A stretch of 64,000 nt of DNA. Origin: Millionella massiliensis (GTDB taxonomy: Bacteria; Bacteroidota; Bacteroidia; Bacteroidales; Rikenellaceae). The stretch spans positions 1,348,246-1,412,245 of the forward strand of contig NZ_FNWD01000002.1 of NCBI RefSeq assembly GCF_900104655.1. The letters are read 5' to 3'. Of the stretch, positions 18,680 through 27,627 are shown piece after piece; position 1 is the first letter of the stretch; each line of letters starts with the position of its first letter. The notes below the pieces were generated by a model. The model ran no database searches and was not told the DNA's origin. It saw nothing but the letters and a program-made list of their open reading frames with translations. The position numbers and the translations under genes are program-made.

Positions 18680-19945
18680 TTACCGGATATCTTCGTCGCG
18701 AATACCGAGTTCCTTGATCTTGCGGTAGAGCGTACGCTCCGAGATGAAAAGTTCGGCAGCCGCCTCCTTGCGCCGCCCGTGATGACGCTTCAGGGCCTGC
18801 ACGATCGCCTCACGCTGAGCCTCCTCCTTGGTTTGCGGGAGACGTTGTTCGACCGGAGGTTCCTCGGCAGGAATCTCTTCGGCAGCCGTCTCGATATAGC
18901 TGTCGTTGTGGGAGGTGGCAAGCGAAGTGGGAAGCAGCGTATCGCCGATCTTGACCGGCAGCGACGAGGTCGGATAGGTCGTAACGGGATGGCTGCCGCC
19001 GTGGTGCTGGTTGGCCGAAAGTTCGGCGACCATACCTTTCAGTTCGGAGACTTCGCCCCGCAGATCGAAAAGCAGTTTGTAAAGAATATCACGTTCGGTC
19101 GTATTGGCATACTCGCCCCCACCGTGAGCCACCGGAACGGGCATCAACTGGGTAGTGGGCGCCGCATAATCGGGCAGATAACGCCGCAGGGTGTCGGGAT
19201 CGATCTCGCGCTGCTCCTCAACGGCCGAAATCTGCTCGGCTACGTTTTTCAGCTGCCGGATGTTGCCGGGCCAACTGTAGGTCTCGAGCACCTGACGCGC
19301 CTGAGGGGTCAGGCTGATGGGGGGCATGCGGTACTGCGTCGCGATGTCCGCTGCGAACTTGCGAAACAACAGATGGATATCCCCCTGCCGTTCCCGCAGC
19401 GGCGGTACGGTGATGGGGACCGTATTGAGCCGATAGTAGAGGTCCTCGCGGAAACGGCCGGCTTCGACCGCCTGCCGCAGGTTGACATTCGTAGCAGCCA
19501 CCACGCGCACGTTGGTTTTCTGGGCTTTGGAGGAGCCGACGCGGATAAACTCGCCGCTCTGGAGCACACGCAACAGACGCACCTGGGTCGTGAGGGGCAG
19601 TTCACCCACCTCGTCGAGGAAGATGGTTCCCCCGTCGGCCACTTCGAAGTAACCCTTGCGGCTCTCGGTCGCTCCGGTGAACGAACCCTTTTCGTGGCCG
19701 AAGAGCTCGCTGTCGATGGTTCCTTCGGGGATGGCGCCGCAGTTCACGGCGATATAGTTGCCATGCTTGCGTGCGCTGTAGGCATGGATAATCTGCGGGA
19801 AGAACTCCTTACCCACACCGCTTTCGCCGGTAATCAGCACGCTGAGGTCGGTGGGAGCCACCCGCAGCGCTACCTCCAACGCCCGATTGAGCGCAGCGGT
19901 ATTACCGATAATGCCGAATCGTTGTTTGACGCTTTGTAGTTCCAT
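18680..19945 (-). CDS. sigma-54-dependent transcriptional activator (AAA+, Fis-type HTH)
   Basis: The protein starts almost directly with the AAA+ domain: Walker A GESGVGKE at residues 40-47, the sigma-54 contact loop GSFTGA at 87-92, Walker B in GGTIFLDEVGELP, and a C-terminal Fis-like helix-turn-helix (ISERTLYRKIKELG) at about 400-415. A Pro/Glu-rich linker of about 80 residues separates the two. There is no receiver or sensor domain, so activity must be set by level or by a partner. In many Bacteroidota the homologous gene stands next to lptE and secG; here those are 14 kb away. ATG at 19945 is chosen over an in-frame TTG four codons upstream. A TAACTTTG box at 19955-19962 would put the transcript start almost on the ATG. 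Confidence 0.88.
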   Translation of the reverse strand: MELQSVKQRFGIIGNTAALNRALEVALRVAPTDLSVLITGESGVGKEFFPQIIHAYSARKHGNYIAVNCGAIPEGTIDSELFGHEKGSFTGATESRKGYFEVADGGTIFLDEVGELPLTTQVRLLRVLQSGEFIRVGSSKAQKTNVRVVAATNVNLRQAVEAGRFREDLYYRLNTVPITVPPLRERQGDIHLLFRKFAADIATQYRMPPISLTPQARQVLETYSWPGNIRQLKNVAEQISAVEEQREIDPDTLRRYLPDYAAPTTQLMPVPVAHGGGEYANTTERDILYKLLFDLRGEVSELKGMVAELSANQHHGGSHPVTTYPTSSLPVKIGDTLLPTSLATSHNDSYIETAAEEIPAEEPPVEQRLPQTKEEAQREAIVQALKRHHGRRKEAAAELFISERTLYRKIKELGIRDEDIR

Positions 19946-20146
19946 AGTCTCAGACAAAGTTACGATTTTTTGTCACGTTGCGCTTCACTTTCCCTGCCGA
20001 AATGTCCACCGGGCGCCCAGACCGTTTCCGTGGCACAAACCTTGCAATTTATCGGGTGTATAACCGCCGGACATACGCGACGCACCCCGTTCCCGCCACT
20101 TGCAGAAACAACCGGTCGTCCACGTCCCGCAAAAAAATAACACCCT

Positions 20147-20731
20147 ATGAAAGACCTGTTCATGAGAAAAATGGAGAGCACCGGCCGGGCCGTCAGGAAC
20201 TGGTGGCTGCTGTTGCTGCTGGGAATCGCGGTATTCATCACCGGGATTTTCATCTTCACCTATCCGGGAGCCAGTTACGTAGCACTGGCCCTGACCTTCG
20301 CCGTACTGATTCTGGTGGCCGGAGTCGTAAACATCGCCCTGGCTGCCACCAACTCCAATGCCGCCGTCGGCCGAGGCTGGCTGCTGGCCGGCGGGATCAT
20401 GGAACTGCTGATCGGGCTAATGCTGATGATCTACCCGTCGGTTTCGGCTGCCACACTCCCCTTCTTCCTGGCATTCTGGCTGATGTTCCGCAGCCTCGGA
20501 CTGATCGGCACCGGCAGCGACCTGATGTCGCTGAAGGTGCCGGGCGGCCTGTGGACCATCATCGTCGGTTCGCTGTTGCTCCTGTGCTCGGTGCTGATTC
20601 TGGTTCACCCCGTACTGTTCGGCGTCGAAGCGGTTGTCATCTGGGTCGGCATCTCCTTCCTGATGGCGGGGATCTCCCTCTCCGTGCTCGCCTTCGAACT
20701 CAAGAGCCTGCACAAGCATTTTTCGGAGTAA
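20147..20731 (+). CDS. HdeD-like (DUF308) membrane protein
   Basis: A 194-residue protein with six hydrophobic helices in three pairs and short loops, as in the HdeD/DUF308 family (WWLLLLLGIAVFITGIF, YPGASYVALALTFAVLILVAG). In enterobacteria HdeD is linked to acid resistance; in Bacteroidota its role is unknown. No Shine-Dalgarno-like sequence is seen, as usual here. It stands alone on the plus strand, divergent from the sigma-54 activator gene (201 bases between starts). Membrane location is secure, function is not. Confidence 0.82.
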   Translation: MKDLFMRKMESTGRAVRNWWLLLLLGIAVFITGIFIFTYPGASYVALALTFAVLILVAGVVNIALAATNSNAAVGRGWLLAGGIMELLIGLMLMIYPSVSAATLPFFLAFWLMFRSLGLIGTGSDLMSLKVPGGLWTIIVGSLLLLCSVLILVHPVLFGVEAVVIWVGISFLMAGISLSVLAFELKSLHKHFSE

Positions 20732-20735
20732 CGGG

Positions 20736-20751
20736 GCGGTACCCGCTTTTT
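20736..20751 (+). terminator. short candidate terminator after the HdeD-like gene
   Basis: A 4-bp GC stem (GCGG/CCGC at 20736-20739 and 20743-20746), extendable by a G-U pair, is followed at once by five T. It sits 5 bases after the stop. The stem is short, so the call is weak. Confidence 0.4.
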
Positions 20752-20945
20752 AGAACTTTCCCTTGAACCAATCTCCGAGCGGTCGAACCGAAGCGGTCAG
20801 CCAAAGCCGTCGAACCCAATTGGCAAGCCCAATTCCACCCCAATCGGTATAAATCACCGCCCCCGTAACGTAGACAGGCACCCTTGCCCTGCTACCGCGC
20901 CACACGGTTGCCAACCTGTCACCACCTGCGCAGGGAGATCGAAAA

Positions 20946-20990
20946 AGTCGCGGGGAGCGTACGCTTCGAATGCGTATGCTCTCCGCGACT
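20946..20990. other. long inverted repeat with wobble pairs
   Basis: Bases 20946-20964 pair with 20972-20990 (19-bp stem, 7-base loop). Its two irregular positions are G-U pairs if the plus strand is transcribed and A-C mismatches if the minus strand is. A T5 run follows it only on the minus strand. It may be a second terminator behind galK or a structured plus-strand RNA. The bases between 20752 and 20945 hold no recognisable gene. Confidence 0.55.
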
Positions 20991-21035
20991 GTCAAAAATA
21001 CCCTGCTTAATCGGAGCGGCGAGGTTCAAAAAGAT

Positions 21036-21074
21036 TCGGGTCCGTGAAGTTTCACCGAAACTTCACGGACCCGA
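21036..21074 (-). terminator. terminator of the galactose operon
   Basis: An 18-bp perfect stem (21036-21053 with 21057-21074) closed by a 3-base loop stands 27 bases past the galK stop. T-richness on the minus strand beyond it is modest. No gene ends just upstream on the plus strand, so it is assigned to galK. Confidence 0.8.
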
Positions 21075-21101
21075 TCTCTTTTCAACAGTCAACTGCAGGC
21101 A

Positions 21102-22256
21102 CTATGCCAAGCGGCGTGCACCGTCCGAAATAACCACGGGGTACACTTTGCAGTCGATACCGAAGCGTTCTTTGTACTTCGCTTTGGCCGTGTTGATGAA
21201 GTCATCGTACTTGGGTGCGGGCACCACGTTGATGGTACAGCCGCCGAAGCCACCGCCCATCACGCGCGAACCGGTCACGCCACACTCTTTGGCCACTTCG
21301 TTCAGGAAGTCGAGCTCTTCGCACGATACTTCGTAGAGGACACTCATGCCGATGTGCGTACCGTACATTTTCCGGCCGACGGTTTCGTAGTCGCCGGCAG
21401 CCAAAGCAGCACAGGCGTCGAGCAGACGAGCCACTTCGTCGATCGCGTATTTGGCGCGGATGTAGTCTTCCTGCGAAATCTGGCCGATGACCTCTTCGAG
21501 CCACTGCGGCTGTGCGTCACGCAGGAATTCGACTTCGGGGTGTTTCTGCTGGATGGCCTTCACGGCACGTTCGCAGCTCTCGCGACGTTTGTTGTAGGGC
21601 GACCCGACGAGTTCGTGTTTCACGCAGGAGTCGATCAGCACGACTTTGTAGCCGTGCGCTTCGGGGTCGAAGGGCACGTACTGGAATTCGCCGGTTTTGC
21701 AATCGAGACGCATCAGGTGGCCGGCTTTGCCGTGGATCGAGGCAAACTGGTCCATGATGCCGCATTTAACGCCCACATAGTTGTGCTCGGTAGCCTGGCC
21801 CACTTTGGCGAGGGTCATCTTGTCGAAGCCGAGATCGAGCAGGTCGTTCAGTGCGAAAGCGTAGGTCGACTCGAGGGCGGCAGAGCTGGACATCCCGGCT
21901 CCCAGCGGCACGTCGCCGCTGAAGACGGTGTCGAAACCTTTGATCGTGGCGCCGCGTTTGGTGAGTTCGCGGCACACGCCGAAGAGGTATTTGGCCCACT
22001 GTTCCTTCGGGGCGTCGTCTTCGCTGAGACCGAATTCGGAGCTTTCACCCAGGTCGAGGGCGAAGGCACGCACTTTGTCGGTTCCGTTGAAGATGATTTC
22101 GGCCACCATGCCTTTGTCCACAGCGCCGGGGAGCACGAAACCACCGTTATAGTCGGTGTGTTCGCCGATCAGGTTGATACGTCCGGGCGAAGCAAACAGG
22201 GCGCCTTCGGTGCCGTAGAGTTCCTTGAATTTATTCCGTACTTTGGTAATATCCAT
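21102..22256 (-). CDS. galK: galactokinase
   Basis: GalK phosphorylates alpha-D-galactose at C1 with ATP, the first committed step of galactose use. The GHMP-kinase signature is complete: sugar-binding PGRINLIGEHTDYNGG at residues 24-39, the phosphate loop LGAGMSSSAALE near 115-126, and the C-terminal GSRVMGGGFGGCTI near 345. At 384 residues it has normal length. It is the last gene of a four-gene operon with the symporter (34 bases upstream), galM and a nucleotidyltransferase. No galT or galE occurs in the window. Confidence 0.96.
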   Translation of the reverse strand: MDITKVRNKFKELYGTEGALFASPGRINLIGEHTDYNGGFVLPGAVDKGMVAEIIFNGTDKVRAFALDLGESSEFGLSEDDAPKEQWAKYLFGVCRELTKRGATIKGFDTVFSGDVPLGAGMSSSAALESTYAFALNDLLDLGFDKMTLAKVGQATEHNYVGVKCGIMDQFASIHGKAGHLMRLDCKTGEFQYVPFDPEAHGYKVVLIDSCVKHELVGSPYNKRRESCERAVKAIQQKHPEVEFLRDAQPQWLEEVIGQISQEDYIRAKYAIDEVARLLDACAALAAGDYETVGRKMYGTHIGMSVLYEVSCEELDFLNEVAKECGVTGSRVMGGGFGGCTINVVPAPKYDDFINTAKAKYKERFGIDCKVYPVVISDGARRLA

Positions 22257-22290
22257 AATTTCGAAAGCGAATGGGTTAGTCTATCGGGAA

Positions 22291-23589
22291 TTAGTCTACC
22301 TTGATGTCTTTGTTGACGTTTTTGCAGCCGAGCAGGGCGTAGTAGAGGATGTAAGCCACGGCAGCGAAGATCACCCAGTAGGAGGCCATGTAGTTGCCGG
22401 TGAGGTCGGCCACGCCACCCTGGATCAGCGGCAGGATACCGCCACCGCAAACCATCACCATGAAGAGGCCGGAGCCCATGGCGGTGTATTTGCCGAGACC
22501 TTCAACGGCGAGGTTGAATATGCCGCCCCACATCACGGAGGTGCAGAGACCGCAGAGCACGAAGAACATCACCCCCATCGGCACGGCAGCCATTGCGAAG
22601 CCGGTACCGGTGAAGACGGGCATGCTGACGGTGATGGTCGAAGGAGTGTACATGCCGACCAGCAGGAAGATGAGGGCCAGCAGGCAGACGAAGGTGATCT
22701 GAGCTTTTGCGGAGAATTTACCGCCGAGGACACCGCCGATCAGACGGCCGCACATCATCAGGAACCAGTAGGTGCCGACCACCGAACCGGCCAGCGTGGC
22801 ATCGAGTCCCATACCGGGAGTTTCGGCCGTGGGGGCGTTGGTCAGGAAGAGGTTCACGAAGTTGGGGATACCCACTTCAACACCGACATAGAGGAAGATA
22901 GCCACGGTACCGAGCACGAAGTGACGGAACGAGAGGGCGCTGTGTTTGTCTTTGACGCCTTTTTCCTTCTTTTCGACTTCGCGGTTGGGCTCCGGCAACT
23001 GCATGCTGGCGAGCACGATGAAGGCGAGGGCGAAGATACCCATGGCGATGAAGAGGGCGGGAGCAGCGTCGCTGATGGTAGCGTTAGCGGCGTTACCCAT
23101 CAGGTAGCCGACCAGGATCGGAACGATGGTAGCCGAGATGGAGTTCAGCGTACCGCCGAATTGGATCAGCTGGTTACCTTTTTTGCCACCGCCACCGAGG
23201 GTGTTCAGCATGGGGTTCACGACGGTGTTCAGCATACACATCGAGAAACCGGAGATGAAGGCACCGCAGAGATATACACCGAAGCTGCGGGCTTCGCCGG
23301 AGAGGAACTGAATGCCGACGCCGACGAAACCGACGGCAATAGCCAGCAGCGCAGTTTTTTTGTAGCCGATTTTCTGGAGGAGCAGACCGGCCGGAATGCC
23401 CATAAAGGCGTAGGCGATGAAGTTGGCCGCATTACCGAGTTGGGACATCCAGTTCGCTACGGCAAACTGATTCTTGACGATCACGCCGATAGGGTTCGTC
23501 AGCCCGGTCACGAACGAGATCATCGCGAAGAGGGCGAACATCATTGCGATAGGCAATACGTAGTTCTTTTTCTGTTGAGTTTGAGTCAT
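22291..23589 (-). CDS. gluP: glucose/galactose:H+ symporter, FHS family (MFS)
   Basis: The 432-residue protein has twelve predicted membrane helices with the Fucose/Glucose-Galactose (FHS) hallmarks: FALFAMISFVTGLTNPIG near the N terminus, MGIPAGLLLQKIGYKKT in the loop between helices 2 and 3, and MLNTVVNPMLNTLGGGGKKG. A charged cytoplasmic loop (PEPNREVEKKEKGVKDKH) divides the two halves. It imports galactose or glucose across the inner membrane with protons. Placement between galM and galK supports galactose as a physiological substrate. The gene symbol follows the family; specificity is inferred. Confidence 0.9.
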   Translation of the reverse strand: MTQTQQKKNYVLPIAMMFALFAMISFVTGLTNPIGVIVKNQFAVANWMSQLGNAANFIAYAFMGIPAGLLLQKIGYKKTALLAIAVGFVGVGIQFLSGEARSFGVYLCGAFISGFSMCMLNTVVNPMLNTLGGGGKKGNQLIQFGGTLNSISATIVPILVGYLMGNAANATISDAAPALFIAMGIFALAFIVLASMQLPEPNREVEKKEKGVKDKHSALSFRHFVLGTVAIFLYVGVEVGIPNFVNLFLTNAPTAETPGMGLDATLAGSVVGTYWFLMMCGRLIGGVLGGKFSAKAQITFVCLLALIFLLVGMYTPSTITVSMPVFTGTGFAMAAVPMGVMFFVLCGLCTSVMWGGIFNLAVEGLGKYTAMGSGLFMVMVCGGGILPLIQGGVADLTGNYMASYWVIFAAVAYILYYALLGCKNVNKDIKVD

Positions 23590-23637
23590 GTTTGATGATT
23601 TGATTGTTAATTAAGTATTGATGGAACCGCGGCGGAA

Positions 23638-24750
23638 TTACCGGGTGCCGAATTCGTAGGCGATGTGCTGTTCGTAGGTCTCACCGGGCTGAAGCGCCAC
23701 GCCGGGGAAGTCCGGACGGTTCGGCGTATCGGGGAATGCCTGACACTCCATGGCCACTCCGTAGTAGTCTTCATAGGCGAATCCTTCGGTTTTGGACTGG
23801 GGGCATCCGCTGAGCCAGTTGCCGGTGTAGATCTGGATACCGGGCTGAGTGGTGGAGGCCTTCACGAAACGACCGGACTCTTCGGAGTAGAGTTCGGCTG
23901 CGGGCAGCAAGGTGGTGTTGCCCAGCACGGAGTCGGTCTGAGGATAGTTGTCGATCACCCAGCAGTGGTCGTACCCTTTGCCCCAGATGAGTTGTTGGAA
24001 GGGCTCTTCGATGCGTTCGCCGATCACGTGGGGGGTGCGGAAATCCATCGGGGTGCCTTCGACCGATGCGGGGGCTTCGGGCAGCGGGATGGCGTTTTCG
24101 TCGGTGGGCAGGTAACGCGAGGCCTTGAGGGTCAGGGTATGGCCCAGCACCGAACCGCTATCGTGACCATTGAGGTTGAAGTAGACGTGGTTGGTGAGGT
24201 TGACGATGGTGGCTTCGGCTGCTTCGTCGTCGAGTTTGGCGAAGTAGGTGATTTCGAGGGTATTGTCATCGTCCCAGTCGAAGCAGGCTTCGACGTACAG
24301 GGCGCCGGGATACCCCTCTTCGCCGGCAGCGGAATGGTAGCCGAATACGACGCGGTCGCCTTCTACACGTCCTTCCCAGAGGCGGTTGGCAAAGCCGGTC
24401 GGACCGCCGTGCAGGTGGTTGGGACCGTTGTTGATGGCCAGCGAGTAGGTTTTGCCGTTCAGCGGGAAGTGTCCTTTGGCGATACGGTTGGCATACCGGC
24501 CGACGCTTTTGCCCATGGCGGGTCCGTCGGCGATGTAGGATTGCCATTTGTCATAGCCGAGAACGACGTCGGCCATTTTCCCCATGCGGTCGGGGACGGT
24601 GACGCTGACCACGGCAGCGCCATAGTTGGTGAGTTGTACGGTAGCGCCGTTGGCGTTGGTCATCGTGTAGAGGATGACCGGCTCGCCTCCGCCTTCGCCG
24701 GTGGGCGACGCGGGAGTGAAGCCCCATACTTGTTGGGTGATTTCGTTCAT
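23638..24750 (-). CDS. galM: aldose 1-epimerase (mutarotase)
   Basis: GalM interconverts beta- and alpha-D-galactose so that galactokinase receives its alpha substrate. Typical segments are SVGRYANRIAKGHFPLNGKT near residue 80 (substrate-binding Arg), NGPNHLHGG with the first catalytic-region His, LTNHVYFNLNGHDSG with the second His, GYDHCWVID, and GNWLSGCPQSKTEGFAYEDY ahead of the catalytic Glu region. At 370 residues there is no signal peptide, so it acts in the cytosol. It is flanked by the nucleotidyltransferase (95 bases) and the symporter (48 bases). Confidence 0.94.
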   Translation of the reverse strand: MNEITQQVWGFTPASPTGEGGGEPVILYTMTNANGATVQLTNYGAAVVSVTVPDRMGKMADVVLGYDKWQSYIADGPAMGKSVGRYANRIAKGHFPLNGKTYSLAINNGPNHLHGGPTGFANRLWEGRVEGDRVVFGYHSAAGEEGYPGALYVEACFDWDDDNTLEITYFAKLDDEAAEATIVNLTNHVYFNLNGHDSGSVLGHTLTLKASRYLPTDENAIPLPEAPASVEGTPMDFRTPHVIGERIEEPFQQLIWGKGYDHCWVIDNYPQTDSVLGNTTLLPAAELYSEESGRFVKASTTQPGIQIYTGNWLSGCPQSKTEGFAYEDYYGVAMECQAFPDTPNRPDFPGVALQPGETYEQHIAYEFGTR

Positions 24751-24845
24751 AAAAGTCGGTTTAGGTTAGGTTTCCCGCGCCCGGAATCCGGACGCGGGAT
24801 GAGGTTGGTTTTCGCTGGTGCCTTCGGGAAGACCCCTCGAAGGGA

Positions 24846-25763
24846 CTATTTACCCCACAGCGACTGCGGATATACGCCGGCAGCGATCAGGTCGAGCACT
24901 TTCTGGACGGTGCCCGGACGGTCTTCCTTGTAGGTTACGCCGAACCAGGGGCTGGAGGTGTGGAGGACTTTGAGTTTGGCGGTGCCTTCCGACACGAGTT
25001 TGTTCACCAGCAGCGGAATGAAGTATTCGGCTTTGAGGTTGCCCGAAGCGAGTGCTTCGTCGAGGAAGTTTTTGAAGAATGCCGTCGAGTAGCCGAAGTA
25101 GTCGGGGGTGAAACCGAACAGGTTCATCGACACGGGGGTGTTTTCGGCCAGCGGGTGGGTCCCGTCGGCTTCGATGTAGACGATCTGTCCGTTTTGGCGT
25201 TCGATTTTGGTCCGTTCGACGATGGAGTCGAGGTAACCGTCGGCGTTGATGGTGCAGACGCCGCGCGATACGGTACCATTTTCGGAGAGGGTCTTGCTCA
25301 CTTCGTAGCCGACCATGGCGTATTCGCCTTTGGAGCCTTCGGGCAACGAGGCGAGGTATTTACCCATTTGGGCGATGGCGTCCTGGCCGTAGAAGTCGTC
25401 GGCGTTGATCACGGCGAACGGTTCGTTGATCACGGGGGCACCCATCATCAGGGCATGGTTCGTACCCCAGGGTTTTTCGCGGCCTTCGGGCACGCTGTAA
25501 CCTTCGGGCAGGCAGTCGAGCTCCTGGAAGACGTATTCGACAGCGATTTTACCGCCGAAGCGTTCGGGGCAGAAGACCTCTTTGAACTCGGCGCCGAAGC
25601 TGTGGCGGATGACGAAGACCACTTTGCCGAATCCGGCGCGGATGGCATCATAGATCGAATAGTCGATAATGGCTTCTTTGTTGGGCCCGATGCCGTCCAT
25701 CTGTTTGAGCGATCCGTAACGCGACCCCATGCCGGCGGCCAGTACCAAAAGTGTGGGTTTCAT
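24846..25763 (-). CDS. nucleotidyltransferase, probably sugar-1-phosphate type
   Basis: The N-terminal LVLAAGMGSRYGSLKQMD is the NTP-binding signature of the NTP_transferase fold, followed by NKEAIIDYSIYDA, the VINADDFYGQDAI segment with the metal-binding Asp near residue 107, and a 305-residue total length. Family members join a nucleotide to a sugar phosphate. As first gene of the galactose operon, in which no galT is present, it is a candidate for making UDP-galactose directly from galactose-1-phosphate and UTP; this is inference from context. Other sugar phosphates remain possible. Confidence 0.82.
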   Translation of the reverse strand: MKPTLLVLAAGMGSRYGSLKQMDGIGPNKEAIIDYSIYDAIRAGFGKVVFVIRHSFGAEFKEVFCPERFGGKIAVEYVFQELDCLPEGYSVPEGREKPWGTNHALMMGAPVINEPFAVINADDFYGQDAIAQMGKYLASLPEGSKGEYAMVGYEVSKTLSENGTVSRGVCTINADGYLDSIVERTKIERQNGQIVYIEADGTHPLAENTPVSMNLFGFTPDYFGYSTAFFKNFLDEALASGNLKAEYFIPLLVNKLVSEGTAKLKVLHTSSPWFGVTYKEDRPGTVQKVLDLIAAGVYPQSLWGK

Positions 25764-25802
25764 ATCTGATATTATGTTTTTATTGTCGTGGGTTTAACCA
25801 CA

Positions 25803-25810
25803 CAAATATA
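25803..25810 (-). promoter_or_regulatory. putative -7 box of the galactose operon
   Basis: The minus strand reads TATATTTG, matching TAnnTTTG, 40 bases before the first ATG of the operon. No good TTTG is present 19-21 bases upstream. The surrounding 60 bases are AT-rich compared with the genes. Confidence 0.45.
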
Positions 25811-26090
25811 CTATTTCCTCAAAATATCCCACACTTTGGGGCCACTTTTATCAATTGGTTTTTGTCTTTTCTACCCTAAATCCCTCTCCCGACGCGCCGA
25901 AAAAAAGGAGCCGGGCGCAGGATTCTCCGGCGGCACCCCTTGCACTGACAAGAATCCATCCGCCATACGGCCTCCGCCGCCAGCACACACCATTTCCCAT
26001 GCCATAGCTGCATTCCCCGACGTACCATAACCCCGAACGGCCCACTCCCACCCCACACAAGCACCTCAAAATACGCCAACCTCCACCCTC
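25811..26090. other. intergenic region without recognised gene
   Basis: About 280 bases between the galactose-operon promoter and the terminator of the DUF5723 gene. Minus-strand frames of 60-90 codons are open here but have no family signature and overlap each other. Nothing is called. Confidence 0.5.
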
Positions 26091-26156
26091 AAAAAAAGTT
26101 CCCCTGCGACGCACAGCTCGGGACGGCATTACTGTCGTCGGAGTACTTCGCAGGGG
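26091..26156 (-). terminator. terminator with long internal loop after the DUF5723 gene
   Basis: TTCCCCTGCGA near 26100-26110 pairs with TCGCAGGGGGAA near 26141-26152 with one bulged base. On the minus strand it is followed by seven T, the pattern of an intrinsic terminator. The enclosed 30 bases contain a weaker GACG/CGTC pairing, so the structure is branched rather than a simple hairpin. Confidence 0.65.
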
Positions 26157-26220
26157 GAAAAAACGTACAAACTACGCCGCGTTCACGGCCAAAACTTTCG
26201 TCTGACTGCCGGGCGGCTCA

Positions 26221-27627
26221 TCAGTAGGTGTAATACTTGGAGGCGCGACGGGAAATCCGGTTTTGCGCGGCAGACTGGGCACTCGACCGGCGTGTGGTAA
26301 AGAAGTTCAACCCGAGGCTGAAATTCGCGCTTTTGGTCCGGGTCAGCGTGAAGGCTGAAATGATGTTGTCGGTGGCCATATAGAGTTGGAAGCGGCCGGT
26401 TCGCATCACCACGCCGAGCCCGACGTTGACCGGATTGTTCGACTTATAGGTATAGTTGGCCATCAGCTGCCACGTACCGCTCAGGGTATGGTAGGCATAG
26501 CCGGCCGAGACGGCGTAGTGGAACTTGCCGTGGTAGGGAATCATGCCGACAAAGCCCAGACTCACGTGGTGGCGCATGTAGGGCCCCAGCGCATAGTCGG
26601 CCGCGGCCTGAAACGACACCGGCAGCATCTGCGTAAAACCGCCCGAGGTGGTATCGGCATTCAGCGTGCGGGAGAGCTCGGTGTAGGCCGAGTCGAGCAC
26701 ATGCCCCAGCGAGGTGGTTCCGTTAATCAACCCGTTCAGCCCGTCGACCCCCAGGAATTCAAACTCATTGCCACCGCTGTGGGTGCGGATCACGGACGAG
26801 TTGCGTTTGTTCCAGAACACCGCCCCCAGGTCCGAGACACTGGCGTTCACATTGAGCCGCTTGTCGTCCGAACGGTAGGTAGCCCCCAGGTCGAAGGCAA
26901 AACCGGGATTGGCCGACAGATTGTCCAGCATCTCGTCGAAGAGGTTTCCGCTGCGGGCGAAATCGACATTACCGCCCCGCAGCGTGTAGTCGCCCGACAC
27001 CACGTAACGGTCATACTCCTTGCGGGCGGTGACATCCATATCGGTGCTCTGGAGCGACATCAGCCCGTTCACATACTTGACCCGGCCGCCGACCCGCCAG
27101 TTGTCGTCAATGTCGCGCGTGTAGCTGACCCCCAGCTCGAGCCAGCCGATGGCATTCGGCGTCATGCTCAGGTCGAAGGTCTTGTATTCGTTGATCGGGT
27201 TGTCGAGAATCATGCCGAAGAGTCCGTCGGGCAGCGAGGTCCCGACATGGGCCCGCGTACGGAGAGTAACCCCCATGTAATCCTTCGGCCCGACGAAAAA
27301 CCCGGTGTTCACCAGATCGAGGTTGAATCGCGCGAGGGTCAGGTCTTTCCCTCCGGTGGCCCGAAGCAGCGCACGCGTATCGAGGTATTTCACGCCGTTG
27401 TCGTCCTTGTCGATCACCTGGTTGTAGCTGAAGCTGTTGTCGAATCCCAGCGAGAGGCTCCCGATCAGCGGAATCGAGACGAACCCCTCCGCAGGACGCA
27501 TGGCCGGGTTGAAGAGCATCGACTGCGGCAGATCGCGCGCCGTCAGCGTAAAGTGGTCCTGAGCCACGGCCGGCACAACGGCACTGCCGCAAACAAAGGT
27601 GAGAAGCAAGATATATAATCGTTTCAT
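26221..27627 (-). CDS. DUF5723 family outer-membrane protein
   Basis: A Sec signal peptide (MKRLYILLLTFVCGSAVVPAVAQ) precedes a protein rich in alternating hydrophobic/aromatic beta strands (SLSLGFDNSFSYN, ALGPYMRHHVSLGFVGMIPYHGKF) ending in an aromatic residue (SKYYTY), which fits a beta-barrel of the outer membrane. DLPQSMLFNPAMRPA near the N terminus is the conserved opening of DUF5723 proteins. The function is unknown. ATG at 27627 is used; the frame extends two codons further to a GTG. It follows the lipoprotein gene by 162 bases with no promoter or terminator between them, so the two are probably cotranscribed. Confidence 0.8.
   Translation of the reverse strand: MKRLYILLLTFVCGSAVVPAVAQDHFTLTARDLPQSMLFNPAMRPAEGFVSIPLIGSLSLGFDNSFSYNQVIDKDDNGVKYLDTRALLRATGGKDLTLARFNLDLVNTGFFVGPKDYMGVTLRTRAHVGTSLPDGLFGMILDNPINEYKTFDLSMTPNAIGWLELGVSYTRDIDDNWRVGGRVKYVNGLMSLQSTDMDVTARKEYDRYVVSGDYTLRGGNVDFARSGNLFDEMLDNLSANPGFAFDLGATYRSDDKRLNVNASVSDLGAVFWNKRNSSVIRTHSGGNEFEFLGVDGLNGLINGTTSLGHVLDSAYTELSRTLNADTTSGGFTQMLPVSFQAAADYALGPYMRHHVSLGFVGMIPYHGKFHYAVSAGYAYHTLSGTWQLMANYTYKSNNPVNVGLGVVMRTGRFQLYMATDNIISAFTLTRTKSANFSLGLNFFTTRRSSAQSAAQNRISRRASKYYTY

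Noticed and set aside
20750-20995. An 81-codon minus-strand frame behind galK
   Set aside because: It starts inside the hairpin at 20946-20990, has no recognisable domain and could not be supported by context.
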